Origin: Candidatus Wallbacteria bacterium | GTDB lineage: Bacteria; Muiribacteriota; JAQTZZ01 | Assembly: GCA_028687545.1 (NCBI GenBank) | Contig: JAQTZZ010000012.1 | Span: 24,315-88,314, forward strand | Direction of reading: 5' to 3' | Length of the DNA stretch: 64,000 nucleotides | In this document: piece after piece, positions 23,394 through 31,997 of the stretch | Numbering within the stretch: the first letter of the stretch is position 1 | Layout of the letters: each line of letters begins with the position of its first letter | Translations under genes and position numbers: made by a program | Notes under the pieces: generated by a model | What the model was told of the DNA's origin: nothing | What the model saw: the letters and a program-made list of their open reading frames with translations, nothing else | Database searches by the model: none

Positions 23394-25052
23394 ATGTACT
23401 TCAGACTTATTGCAATCCCGCTTTTCCTGTTCCTGATCTCAGGCTGCGGAAACCGGAAAATTGTTTCAGATAACGTTTCCCTTTCACTACCTGCAGCAGT
23501 GCCCCCGCCGACTACAGAGGAAGTCGAAAGTGTGGATTACGGCGATACAATCGTCTTCCACATGGATGCCGATGCAGTAGTGCTCAATCCGCTGATCTGC
23601 GATGATCTCTATTCCCGGCTGGTCTGCCTCTGGATTTTCAATGGTCTGGTGAATTTAGACGAGCGGCTTGAGCTTAAACCCTCTCTGGCTGAAACCTTTG
23701 AAGTCAGCTCAGACGGGAAGCAGGCGTCTTTCCATCTCAGAAAAGACGTCAAATGGCATGACGGAGAGGAATTCACCACTGACGACGTTGTTTTCACCTA
23801 TCAGAAGATCATGGACCCAGACACTCGCTCCAGACTGCGTTTCAGCTTTTCAATGGTGGATACGATCGAAGTTCAAGGTAAATTTGATTTAAAAGTCAAA
23901 TACAAGCTGCCGAATCCGGACGCCATCTCCCTCTGGACTAATGCGATCGTAGCCAGACACGTCTATGACAACAGGAGCCTGGACCCGAATCTGCAGCCTG
24001 TAGGCACCGGCCCGTTCCGTTTCGTGGAATGGCTGCCACATGACCATATCCTGCTCGAAGCGAACATGCAGCATTTCAGGGGCCGTCCTTTTGTGGACCG
24101 TTTTCTGTTCAAATACGTGGCTGACTTCACCATGGCTTTCCAGATGGTTAAACAGGGCGAGATCGACATCATGGAACTTACTGCCGACCAGTATTTGAAT
24201 CAGGCCGAAGAGCCTGATTTTCTGAACAAGTACACAATCCATCAATACAACACCTATTTCAATTCCCTCTGCTATAACTGCCGCAATCCACTTTTTAAAA
24301 GTCCGCGGGTCAGAAGGGCGCTTACTATGGCCATCGACCGTCAGGCGATCGTCAACGACATTTTCCATGGCTATGCCTATGTCCCTGCGCGACCCGTCTC
24401 CCCCCCATATGTAAAATACGAAAAAAAACTTGACCCCTGGCCGTATTCACCCGACACTGCCCGGAGGCTGCTCGAATCGGAAGGATGGCGGGATACAGAC
24501 AATGACGGGATTCTGGAGCAGGAAGGCCGGAAATTCTCATTCGAGGTCAGCGTGGTCCATGGCACAAAAAATCGCTACCTGGCACTGGACATCGCTGCAG
24601 CCAATCTCAAAAAAATCGGAGTCATCGCAGATTGTAAGTATTACGAACTGGGGCAGTTCATGAGACTGCTGTATACAGGAAGTTTCGCAGCCATAGATAC
24701 CGGATTGCTGCTGCAGGACGACCCGTATCAGTATTTCCATTCTTCCCAGATCTTCGACCTCCAGACAGGCAACACAGGCCTTAACCTGGTCGGATACCGG
24801 AACCCGGAAGTGGACAGTTTGCTGGACCTCATGCGCTCTGAGCTCAACCCGGCTGAACGGATGCGCCTGATCCAGAGATTTCACGAGCTGGTCAGCGACG
24901 ATCAGCCTGCTACATTCATGTATTCAGACACGACACTGCTCGCTGTCAGCAAGCGCATCCGGGGCATAAAACCTGGACCGGACTGGATCTTCCACAACAT
25001 GGAAAACTGGTATGTGCCCAGGCAGTTGCAGAAATATGTGGAAGGCAACTAG
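23394..25052 (+). CDS. Peptide/nickel-type ABC transporter solute-binding lipoprotein
   Basis: A family 5 extracellular solute-binding protein (OppA/DppA class). The N-terminus is a lipoprotein signal ending in the lipobox 'LISGC', so it is tethered by a lipidated Cys. The SBP_bac_5 landmarks are present: 'LNPLICDDLYSRLVC', 'SLAETFEVSSDGKQASFHLR' with 'VKWHDGEEFTTDDVVFTYQK', and 'RRALTMAIDRQAIVNDIFHG'. At 552 residues it has the normal size. No permease or ATPase genes adjoin it, so the transporter is either encoded elsewhere or the protein works alone, for example as a peptide sensor. No ribosome-binding site precedes the ATG. Confidence 0.9.
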   Translation: MYFRLIAIPLFLFLISGCGNRKIVSDNVSLSLPAAVPPPTTEEVESVDYGDTIVFHMDADAVVLNPLICDDLYSRLVCLWIFNGLVNLDERLELKPSLAETFEVSSDGKQASFHLRKDVKWHDGEEFTTDDVVFTYQKIMDPDTRSRLRFSFSMVDTIEVQGKFDLKVKYKLPNPDAISLWTNAIVARHVYDNRSLDPNLQPVGTGPFRFVEWLPHDHILLEANMQHFRGRPFVDRFLFKYVADFTMAFQMVKQGEIDIMELTADQYLNQAEEPDFLNKYTIHQYNTYFNSLCYNCRNPLFKSPRVRRALTMAIDRQAIVNDIFHGYAYVPARPVSPPYVKYEKKLDPWPYSPDTARRLLESEGWRDTDNDGILEQEGRKFSFEVSVVHGTKNRYLALDIAAANLKKIGVIADCKYYELGQFMRLLYTGSFAAIDTGLLLQDDPYQYFHSSQIFDLQTGNTGLNLVGYRNPEVDSLLDLMRSELNPAERMRLIQRFHELVSDDQPATFMYSDTTLLAVSKRIRGIKPGPDWIFHNMENWYVPRQLQKYVEGN

Positions 25053-25071
25053 GGATAAGAATCCAGTCAGA

Positions 25072-25100
25072 TTGACTTTACTGCCTTTTTTCGGTATAAT
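25072..25100 (+). promoter_or_regulatory. Near-consensus promoter of the C11 peptidase gene
   Basis: TTGACT (25072-25077), a 17-base spacer, then TATAAT (25095-25100). The predicted transcript start is near 25107, giving a leader of about 68 bases before the ATG at 25175. Confidence 0.7.
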
Positions 25101-25174
25101 AGAAATAGGCATACTGTAATAGTATATAAGTTACTGAAGTCTTTTTCGGCCAATGTATGGATTATGGAGGGAAT

Positions 25175-26491
25175 ATGGCTGAAAAGATTTTCTTTTTATT
25201 TATTTTTATTGTCTTGCTAAACTTCTCTTCTCAAACCGCTCAGGCTTCTGAAACAAACAGACCTGAGAAACCGGACAGCCCCAAAGCCTGGACCTTCATG
25301 TTCTACTTCGCTGCCACTTCAGACCTGGTGGAATTCACCAACTATACGATCAATGAAATGGAAAAAACCGGAAGCGGCGATAACATAGCCATTGCAGTGC
25401 AGTATGACGGCCCAGAACAGGGCGACAGTGTAAGATATATAGTCCAAAAAGACAATGACACCTCAAACATCACTTCACCAAAAGAAGAGCTTGGGGAAAT
25501 TAACACCGGAGATCTTGCCAGTCTCACATCCTTTGTGGACTGGACCCTGGATAATGCACCGGCCGAGCATTACTGCTTTGTCTTCAACGGGCATGGATCT
25601 GGAAGTATTGATATGATGAAAAGCATCAAAAACTGCAGGCTGGACAGTAAAAACATGTGCTATGATCCGGAAAGCAACTATTCCTCTTCGATAGATGCTG
25701 CCGAAATGAATCAGTTTGCCAAGTATCTTTCCAAGAACTCAGGCAGAGGAAAAGTCAGTTTAATAGTTCTAAACGCCTGCCTGATGGGTAATGTGGAAGC
25801 CATCAACCAGTTTTCTCGCAATGTAGAGTATATCGTAGCCTCCGAAGCTGTCGTACGCGGAGGGCTTTCATTTTTACTGGCCCAGCAATTCCCTGACATC
25901 AACAAAAATCCTCAGATCACAGGCGCAGAGATCGGGAAGCGGATCGTCGACGGTTACTTTGAATTAGTAACCAGCCAGTCTATGACTAACGATTCCTTGA
26001 ATGGTGTGACTAGCTATGCTCCCGGCTTTATCGTCAGCCTGATCGATTGTTCCCGCTTCTATCTCGGCGGGGAATCTTCACTCGTAGGGTCACTTAATGT
26101 TCTCTCACATGCACTCCGTGTAGACCTGAAAACCGATCTGGCAGCAATCAGCAAAGCCATGAAGGAGGCTCAGAACTATACCAGTTATGCTCAGCCGATG
26201 TATGCTGATATTGATGACTTGTGCGGGCTTTTTTACAATAACGCTGCTTCCAGCAACATCAGAACTGCGGCCTGGAATGTTCGGACTGCTCTGGAAAGAA
26301 CCGTTGTGTATTTTAAGACTTCTCAGGACGCTGGAAAAGAGGCTAATGTCGGTCACGGACTCAGCATTTTCACTAAATGTGATAAATCCTCACTTCTCAA
26401 GGATTATCTGAATACAGATTTCGCTGCCGAGACAGAGTGGGACGAATTTCTGAAGGATTTCCTCACTGCATCAAACTGTCAGCAGCAATAA
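25175..26491 (+). CDS. Secreted clostripain-family (C11) cysteine peptidase
   Basis: A caspase-fold peptidase that in this family cuts after Arg or Lys. ATG 25175 with GGAGGG upstream is preferred to 25157; it gives a signal peptide ('MAEKIFFLFIFIVLLNFSSQ') and a cut near 'AQASE'. The catalytic dyad is visible: His in 'FNGHGSGSIDM' (about residue 138) and Cys in 'LIVLNACLMGNVEAINQF' (about 202). The early 'KAWTFMFYFAATSDL' is the first strand of the fold. The protein is short (439 residues) and lacks the extra C-terminal domains found in many C11 enzymes. It is one of three secreted peptidases of different classes in this window. Confidence 0.9.
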   Translation: MAEKIFFLFIFIVLLNFSSQTAQASETNRPEKPDSPKAWTFMFYFAATSDLVEFTNYTINEMEKTGSGDNIAIAVQYDGPEQGDSVRYIVQKDNDTSNITSPKEELGEINTGDLASLTSFVDWTLDNAPAEHYCFVFNGHGSGSIDMMKSIKNCRLDSKNMCYDPESNYSSSIDAAEMNQFAKYLSKNSGRGKVSLIVLNACLMGNVEAINQFSRNVEYIVASEAVVRGGLSFLLAQQFPDINKNPQITGAEIGKRIVDGYFELVTSQSMTNDSLNGVTSYAPGFIVSLIDCSRFYLGGESSLVGSLNVLSHALRVDLKTDLAAISKAMKEAQNYTSYAQPMYADIDDLCGLFYNNAASSNIRTAAWNVRTALERTVVYFKTSQDAGKEANVGHGLSIFTKCDKSSLLKDYLNTDFAAETEWDEFLKDFLTASNCQQQ

Positions 26492-26563
26492 ATTAGCTTC
26501 AGTCTCACAATTCAATCGGAATGATTTTTTGATGAATCATTTTCCTGGAATCAGGAATTTTTC

Positions 26564-26591
26564 TTGAACATCCACCTGTTCCGGCTATAAT
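26564..26591 (+). promoter_or_regulatory. Promoter of the HExxH metallopeptidase gene
   Basis: TTGAAC (26564-26569), 16-base spacer, TATAAT (26586-26591). The ATG at 26633 follows a GAGAGG ribosome site about 35 bases downstream of the expected start of transcription. Confidence 0.6.
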
Positions 26592-26632
26592 TGAATTATT
26601 AATCTTGCCTGAAAATCCTGAGAGGTAGATTC

Positions 26633-28381
26633 ATGAAACAGATTCTGCTTTTTTTCCTGCTGCCAGCCTTCGCGATTTCCGCCACTCAGTTCCAGGACAT
26701 GCTGTCTGAGTATAGAACCCTGTATTACGAATCAATCTCATCTCTGGAAAATCTGCAATGGCAAGACCAGAATACGCCCCGTTCGAGCGACGCAGTCGCC
26801 GGAATGCTCGAACAGAAAGGCCAGGAATTAGTAGAATTCATCTCAGCGAACAATGGAAATTTCGAAGTGCTCAAGGACTTTCTGCGCGAAACTTCAGCTT
26901 CCAATCTAGGCTATCTCAAAACCCCGCTTGAAAATCTGATCGTCAAACTCGCCACATCTGACTTTCCGGACAAGTTCAATAAAATAGCTTTTTTGAGGTC
27001 CAGCCTGAAAAAGATCGATGTTTCTGCAGTCGATGGCCGTTATCTGCCGCCAGTCGAGCAGGAAAAATTCGTGAACATGATCAAAGCATTATACGGGCTG
27101 GCAGACAGAAGCTTTATGCCGAAAAAAAGGGGCAAGGATGCCACCGAATATTTCGCTGCAGTCTCAGCGGTCTGGAACAATCTCTCGCCGGAAACCCAGT
27201 CTAATATTATCGCCCTGCAGAAAGGTAATACATATCGCCTTACACGCGAAGGGAACACAGTGGAGATCCAGGAATTCCAGTATACCACCGAAAATTTCGT
27301 GATCAATTACACGATCGGCGGCAGGCATTCCATTTTTCAGCCTGATGTCACTGAAAAAGCCCCGGACGGGAAGAACTATCCAAAATACGCGGTCACAGTG
27401 GGAAAATGCCTGGAAAACTCTCTTAACGTGCTCAGAAACACCCTGGTTATGAAATCGCCAAAATTGCCGTATACGGTCTATCTCAAAGAGCTGGGCGAAC
27501 AGAATTATGGAGCTACCACTCCGGATTTCAGCGTTCCAGGCGAGGACAAGTATTACACCACCTTCATGGAAATCGAGAATGACTTTGCCGGAAATTACAC
27601 TGACAATGACCTGCAGGATAAACAACTCGGACGGATCGAGGTCACAGCTGCCCATGAACTCTTTCATGCCAGCTGCGCCATGTATGGCGGTTTCAAATTC
27701 AATTCACCGCTCTGGTTCGCCGAATCTACGGCTGTCTGGGCTGAAGACTTCTTCTACACTGAAGTCAATGATTACATCCATTACCTGCAGGAAACAGACT
27801 CGCCTTTCCTGAATCCCCATTACGGCCTGATCAAGTACAGTTACGGCGGCTGTGTTTTCGACAGGTTCCTGTCTGAACAGCGCGGAGCTGCAGCTGTGCG
27901 CAAGTTGTGGGAGCAGTTCGCGGTTGATCATGACCCGGTTACTGCACTTGCCAATTCCATCGGTGAGAATTTCAAGATATTTTTTGGAGATTATGTAACT
28001 GCGCTATATCTGAAGGACGAAAAATTCACGGAAGGTAAACGCTATCCCGCCATGTTTCCCACCAATAAATTTTCCTCGTACCCGGTGAATTATCAGTTCC
28101 AGGTAGGGCAGCCTAACTATCTCGGCGCAAGTTATGTCCTGTTCGAACCGGTCAGGGTGAAGACCCTTAATCTCAAATGGAGTTCAATCTATAAATACCC
28201 GGTGAAAATAATCCTGATCAGCAGAAACGGCTCCAGCTCTGTCGAACAGAAATCCGGAACCGGCTGGAGTGTTGCGATCCCGGAATTCGGAAAAAACGTG
28301 GTCAAGCTGATCATCGCGCCATACCGCCTTGATGCTGAAGTGGAAAACGGGGACTTCCAGATCCAGGCGGAACTGAACTAA
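26633..28381 (+). CDS. Secreted HExxH zinc metallopeptidase-like protein
   Basis: A signal peptide of about 16 residues leads a 582-residue exported protein. The zinc site is 'VTAAHELFHASCAMYGG' near residue 340, followed by 'LWFAESTAVWAEDF' about 20 residues later. HExxH plus a downstream Glu in a W-x-x-E-x-x-A setting is the gluzincin pattern of the peptidase_MA-like group. The first 200 residues are helical and may be a propeptide. After the catalytic part come about 150 residues with a strand-rich look and no clear family. Substrate unknown. The gene is single, with its own promoter and a terminator-like hairpin after its stop. Confidence 0.8.
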   Translation: MKQILLFFLLPAFAISATQFQDMLSEYRTLYYESISSLENLQWQDQNTPRSSDAVAGMLEQKGQELVEFISANNGNFEVLKDFLRETSASNLGYLKTPLENLIVKLATSDFPDKFNKIAFLRSSLKKIDVSAVDGRYLPPVEQEKFVNMIKALYGLADRSFMPKKRGKDATEYFAAVSAVWNNLSPETQSNIIALQKGNTYRLTREGNTVEIQEFQYTTENFVINYTIGGRHSIFQPDVTEKAPDGKNYPKYAVTVGKCLENSLNVLRNTLVMKSPKLPYTVYLKELGEQNYGATTPDFSVPGEDKYYTTFMEIENDFAGNYTDNDLQDKQLGRIEVTAAHELFHASCAMYGGFKFNSPLWFAESTAVWAEDFFYTEVNDYIHYLQETDSPFLNPHYGLIKYSYGGCVFDRFLSEQRGAAAVRKLWEQFAVDHDPVTALANSIGENFKIFFGDYVTALYLKDEKFTEGKRYPAMFPTNKFSSYPVNYQFQVGQPNYLGASYVLFEPVRVKTLNLKWSSIYKYPVKIILISRNGSSSVEQKSGTGWSVAIPEFGKNVVKLIIAPYRLDAEVENGDFQIQAELN

Positions 28382-28389
28382 AAAGAAAA

Positions 28390-28417
28390 GACACCCGCAA
28401 GCCTGTCTGCGGGTGTC
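28390..28417. terminator. Intrinsic terminator between convergent genes
   Basis: A perfect 10-bp GC-rich stem (28390-28399 with 28408-28417) around an eight-base loop. On the minus strand it runs into TTTTCTTTT, so it ends the small gene at 28439-28648. It probably also stops the plus-strand metallopeptidase transcript. Confidence 0.85.
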
Positions 28418-28438
28418 TATCGGATGGGTTCATTTTTC

Positions 28439-28648
28439 TTACTCGAACAGCCTGTGCAGAAGTATCTTCTTGATTTCATAGGCATCCCGGCCCGGCAGAT
28501 TGTTGCAGAGTTCCGCCACATATTCTTCGCGGTTATGGTCTCCGTCTTCAGGCAGACTTTTGAGATGATCAAACAGTTTCTGGAGATCGGGTTCGTTGAG
28601 GTTCAGGTAGCGCATCAGGAAATTCTTGTCTTTGTCAGTGATTTTCAT
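28439..28648 (-). CDS. Small acidic protein, unknown function
   Basis: A 69-residue soluble protein rich in Leu, Asp, Glu and Lys ('MKITDKDKNFLMRYLNLNEP', 'YEIKKILLHRLFE'), predicted helical. I do not recognise a family. ATG 28648 with GGGGGAG just upstream is favoured over the open frame from 28678. It is bounded downstream by a clear terminator, which supports it being a real transcript. Confidence 0.6.
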   Translation of the reverse strand: MKITDKDKNFLMRYLNLNEPDLQKLFDHLKSLPEDGDHNREEYVAELCNNLPGRDAYEIKKILLHRLFE

Positions 28649-28696
28649 TGCTCCCCCGTTACTAAGTTCAAACCCCACTCGGCTTCGCCTCTGGGG

Positions 28697-28810
28697 TTAA
28701 GAAGCTGTAACAAATCCTCGCTTCGCTTAGAAGCTCTTACATGCCTGCCATGTTAGAGTTTCTTGTCCCGCCATAACTTTCCGCGGGGCTCGGATTTTAA
28801 CAGCTTCTAA
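28697..28810. repeat. Loose terminal inverted repeats in the gap after the kinase gene
   Basis: The ends TTAAGAAGCTGTAA (28697-28710) and TTAACAGCTTCTAA (28797-28810) are inverted copies with one insertion and one deletion. The right end includes the kinase stop codon. A separate short stem, AACCCCA (28671-28677) with TGGGGTT (28692-28698), lies just before it. The 158-base gap has no reading frame. Confidence 0.4.
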
Positions 28811-30933
28811 ATTATGTTTTTAAGTTTCAATACCTTGCAGTCGTCAATTAATTCATAAGCGCTCTGGTAGCGTTTGTCAACTTCTTTTTCAATTGCCTTC
28901 ATCACGATCCGGTCCAGTTCAGGTGGAAGTTCAGGTACGATTTTGGACGGCGGCGGCGGCAGTGTGTTGAAAATCTTGTACATCACCTGCTCAGGATTGT
29001 TACCCTTGAAAGGCAAAGTTCCAGTCAGGAATTCGTAGAGCGTCACTCCCAGCGCATAGATGTCTGTACCTTCAGTGATTTCGCCTCCTCTCAGCTGCTC
29101 TGGAGGCATATAATATAGAGTGCCGAACACCTCGCCTGTTTCGGTCATTGAGGAAACATCCAGAATCTTGGCCAGGCCGAAATCCATGATTTTGATGATG
29201 CGGTTCTGATGCAGCATGATGTTGTCGGGTTTGATATCCCTGTGGATGATGTTGTTGCTGTGGGCATATGCCAGTGCTTCACCCACCTGGAGCGCAATCC
29301 GCTTGACATACAGCGGCTGGATCCGGCCAAGGCGGTCCAGGATCTTTCTGAAGCTTTCACCCTCGACATATTCCATCACAATGTAGGGCATGTCGCCTTC
29401 CACCACCTCGAAGACCTTGACGATGCCGGGATGGTCGAGCCTTTTGGCAGCCAGACCGTCGCGCTTGATGAAGCGGCGGATGGTCTTCTGATTGTTCCTG
29501 TACTTCTCAGCGATCACCTTGATGGCTACTGTCTGATTGCGTGCGAGGTCAAGAGCCTTGTATACGATTCCCATTCCCCCGATGCCTATCTTCTGGAAAT
29601 TTTTGAACTTCTTATTCAGGCCTTCGGACAGATTCATGTTTTTATATTCCATCTGGATGGCCAGCAAATCGCGCAGTCTGTTGAGCTTCTTCGGGATGTC
29701 GCGGTAGTTGGGGTCGATCTTCATGATCGCTTCATAGATCTCAATCGCTCCATCATACATTTCATTCTCTTCGTATGTTTTCCCGATCTTGTACATTTTC
29801 TCTTTTTTGACTTCAGGGTCCTCGATCTTGTCAAAGGGCTGGTCAGCCATGGTCAGGGATTTTTCGTGGAAGGTGGCGTTCTGGATGGCGAGAGAAGCTA
29901 CGTCCGTAAGAATTCCGATCATGCGCAGGTCGTCTTCAGAAAGTTCAGGTTCAGGTCCGGAATCTCCTTTTTTCAATTCTTTCTTCTTCTCTGCCTGAGG
30001 TTCCTCTGAAACTGCCTTGACGCGTTCAAAGGCCAGAATGCCCCCCACTTTGTCCTTGCCGAAAAACAGAGGTGAGCAGACAGTCATCGGGAACTTGTCG
30101 GCCTTGAGCAGGTCAGCCAGCTGGTAATTCCGGCGGATATCATCTGTGGTGACCATCTTTTTATTCTCAATTACCCATTTCACCATACCCTGATTCTTAT
30201 CGATGAATTTGATCCTGCCTGGCTCATATCCAAAGCAGTCTCCGAGTTCCAGGGCATTGGCATTTTTAGCTTCGAGGAATACTGCAGCCTTGTCAGCCGC
30301 CAACAGAGACTTGCAGGCATTCAATACCTGGGTGATTACTTCCGGAGTGTTTAGTGATTTGACAATGCTGGTAGTGATGTTTTTCAGATTCTCAATCCTG
30401 ACAGTCAGCTTGACTCTGGCGTTCTTGGCGTCGTCGGACAAGACCTTGATCTGCCCGGCAATCTGTTTGTTGACATCCTCCAGTTTCTGCATCTCGCTTT
30501 TGAGGAGTCTTTCGCTGGAGGCCTTGCTGTTGGACGACAAGCGGTTTTCCTCAGCTTCGACAGCCACGCGGTAAGTGATGTATCCGACAGCGAAGAAGAT
30601 GATGTAAATCGTCAGCAGACCAGGTTTTTCCAGCCAGATTTCCTTTTTAGCCAGACACTGGAATGAATTGTACCAGACCGTGTCACCTGTACCGGTTTTA
30701 TCAAAGGAAAAATAAATCGTAATCGCATTCAGCGAAATCAATGCATTGATGATGAGCGCGTTGCTGAAACCTTTTCTATGGAAGTATCTGGAGCACAAAA
30801 CAAGGGGAATGATCAGGAAAAAATACAGCAATGGGGAAACAGCGATGTCCGAGTTGAGGAAAGCCATCAAAAGCAGGAATCCCCCGAATGCGAGGTAAGT
30901 AGAAATACAGGCAGAAAGCTTCTTGCTGTCCAT
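28807..30933 (-). CDS. Membrane Ser/Thr protein kinase with GAF-like and TPR regions
   Basis: Residues 1-130 hold about four membrane helices. A coiled coil follows, then a GAF-like sensory domain (about 195-365), a short TPR ('YEENEMYDGAIEIYEAIMKI') and a Hanks-type kinase domain (about 438-700). Kinase motifs are intact: glycine loop 'IGIGGMGIVYKA', Lys in 'VAIKVIAEKY', catalytic 'IIHRDIKPDNIMLH', 'IMDFGLAKILD' and 'GTDIYALGVTLYEFLTG'. The usual bacterial PknB-like order (kinase first, sensor outside) is reversed: the sensor lies between the membrane part and the kinase in the cytoplasm. The ligand of the GAF domain and the substrates are unknown; the anti-sigma-like ATPase at 1715-2125 is too far away to link. 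Confidence 0.88.
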   Translation of the reverse strand: MDSKKLSACISTYLAFGGFLLLMAFLNSDIAVSPLLYFFLIIPLVLCSRYFHRKGFSNALIINALISLNAITIYFSFDKTGTGDTVWYNSFQCLAKKEIWLEKPGLLTIYIIFFAVGYITYRVAVEAEENRLSSNSKASSERLLKSEMQKLEDVNKQIAGQIKVLSDDAKNARVKLTVRIENLKNITTSIVKSLNTPEVITQVLNACKSLLAADKAAVFLEAKNANALELGDCFGYEPGRIKFIDKNQGMVKWVIENKKMVTTDDIRRNYQLADLLKADKFPMTVCSPLFFGKDKVGGILAFERVKAVSEEPQAEKKKELKKGDSGPEPELSEDDLRMIGILTDVASLAIQNATFHEKSLTMADQPFDKIEDPEVKKEKMYKIGKTYEENEMYDGAIEIYEAIMKIDPNYRDIPKKLNRLRDLLAIQMEYKNMNLSEGLNKKFKNFQKIGIGGMGIVYKALDLARNQTVAIKVIAEKYRNNQKTIRRFIKRDGLAAKRLDHPGIVKVFEVVEGDMPYIVMEYVEGESFRKILDRLGRIQPLYVKRIALQVGEALAYAHSNNIIHRDIKPDNIMLHQNRIIKIMDFGLAKILDVSSMTETGEVFGTLYYMPPEQLRGGEITEGTDIYALGVTLYEFLTGTLPFKGNNPEQVMYKIFNTLPPPPSKIVPELPPELDRIVMKAIEKEVDKRYQSAYELIDDCKVLKLKNII

Positions 30934-31039
30934 TAAAACAAGTTAGCATTTTTCCTGGACGGCGTCAATTTTAAGGTTCTGTGACCTGATGGCTGTGACA
31001 CTTGATATTCTCACAATCAGAAATCCGTGCAAATTTTTC

Positions 31040-31068
31040 TTGATTTATTTTTCGCAGCCGGATATAAT
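31040..31068 (+). promoter_or_regulatory. Promoter of the secreted protein gene at 31134
   Basis: TTGATT (31040-31045), 17-base spacer, TATAAT (31063-31068). The start codon at 31134 follows a GGAGGATAAGG-type ribosome site. Confidence 0.65.
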
Positions 31069-31133
31069 TTTAATTGAACCGCAGTGTATAAGATGTATTA
31101 GTAGTATTTTGTGTTGCAGTATGGAGGATAAGG

Positions 31134-31940
31134 ATGAACAAGGCTACGGTTCTGCTCTTAGCAGTCATTTTTCTTTTTACCCCGGTTTTTTCAGCAGACA
31201 GCACACTAGACACTAAAGTATTCACTTTTATCGATCATTGTTTCGGCTACACGGAAATGCTGTACCAGCAGAAGCCGCAGGCTGAGATCGAGAAAACCCT
31301 CGATTCCCTCAACGCAGAAGCAGACTCGATCTCCGGCGCAATCATCTCAGACCTGGAAAAAGGGGATTCCTCAACCTACGATCAATTCGTGAGCTTTTAC
31401 AACAGGCCTGACATCCACGAATGCCTTGAAAAGCGCGCACCGCTCAACCTGATCGCTGACCGGATCATCGAATTCAAAAAAGCCGGCCGTGAACAGACAG
31501 GCACTCTGTTCCCTGGCTATGGATATGCCGATTCAGGCTATGTCTATCGAAAGGGTGAAGAGCTTTCCAGAGAAGTGGTCAATACTTTCTGGAAACAGAT
31601 CGAAGAGACTTTCGAAAAGAGTACTCGTTACTACATGATGATGGAAGTTTCCCTGACTGCCAATTTCAAAAGCGGAACTGTAAAAAAAGTAGGTTCACCT
31701 GTGAGCATGAATGTCGGCGGCAACATCAAGGAAGTAGTGGAATGCGAAGTCACAATGAAGGAAACCATCCGCACCACCTGCCGCGTGAAATACGAAAACG
31801 ACAAAGTCTGGTTCAGGCTTTACAGGGCAGCCAAGTACCTCGGCGGCCTCTGGATAGGCGACTGGGAAGAATGCGGCCGGACATATGAAATGAAAGAAGA
31901 GCCGACCGGCCTGCCTGTGCTGGAGAATACGACTACATAG
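31134..31940 (+). CDS. Secreted protein of unknown function
   Basis: A 268-residue protein with a clear signal peptide ('MNKATVLLLAVIFLFTPVFS', cut near 'SADS'). The first half is helical and acidic; the second has strands with repeated Glu/Thr ('EVVECEVTMKETIRTTCRVK') and three Cys residues. I do not recognise a family. It has its own promoter, and the radical SAM-TPR gene starts 57 bases after its stop, but that gene appears to have a separate promoter in the gap. Confidence 0.7.
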   Translation: MNKATVLLLAVIFLFTPVFSADSTLDTKVFTFIDHCFGYTEMLYQQKPQAEIEKTLDSLNAEADSISGAIISDLEKGDSSTYDQFVSFYNRPDIHECLEKRAPLNLIADRIIEFKKAGREQTGTLFPGYGYADSGYVYRKGEELSREVVNTFWKQIEETFEKSTRYYMMMEVSLTANFKSGTVKKVGSPVSMNVGGNIKEVVECEVTMKETIRTTCRVKYENDKVWFRLYRAAKYLGGLWIGDWEECGRTYEMKEEPTGLPVLENTTT

Positions 31941-31962
31941 CCATTCTGGATATTTGTTCGGG

Positions 31963-31991
31963 TTGAATCAAACACCTTTAAATGCTATCTT
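31963..31991 (+). promoter_or_regulatory. Probable promoter of the radical SAM-TPR gene
   Basis: TTGAAT (31963-31968), 17-base spacer, TATCTT (31986-31991). The -10 ends six bases before the ATG at 31998, and no ribosome site intervenes. Confidence 0.45.
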
Positions 31992-31997
31992 CTCCTA

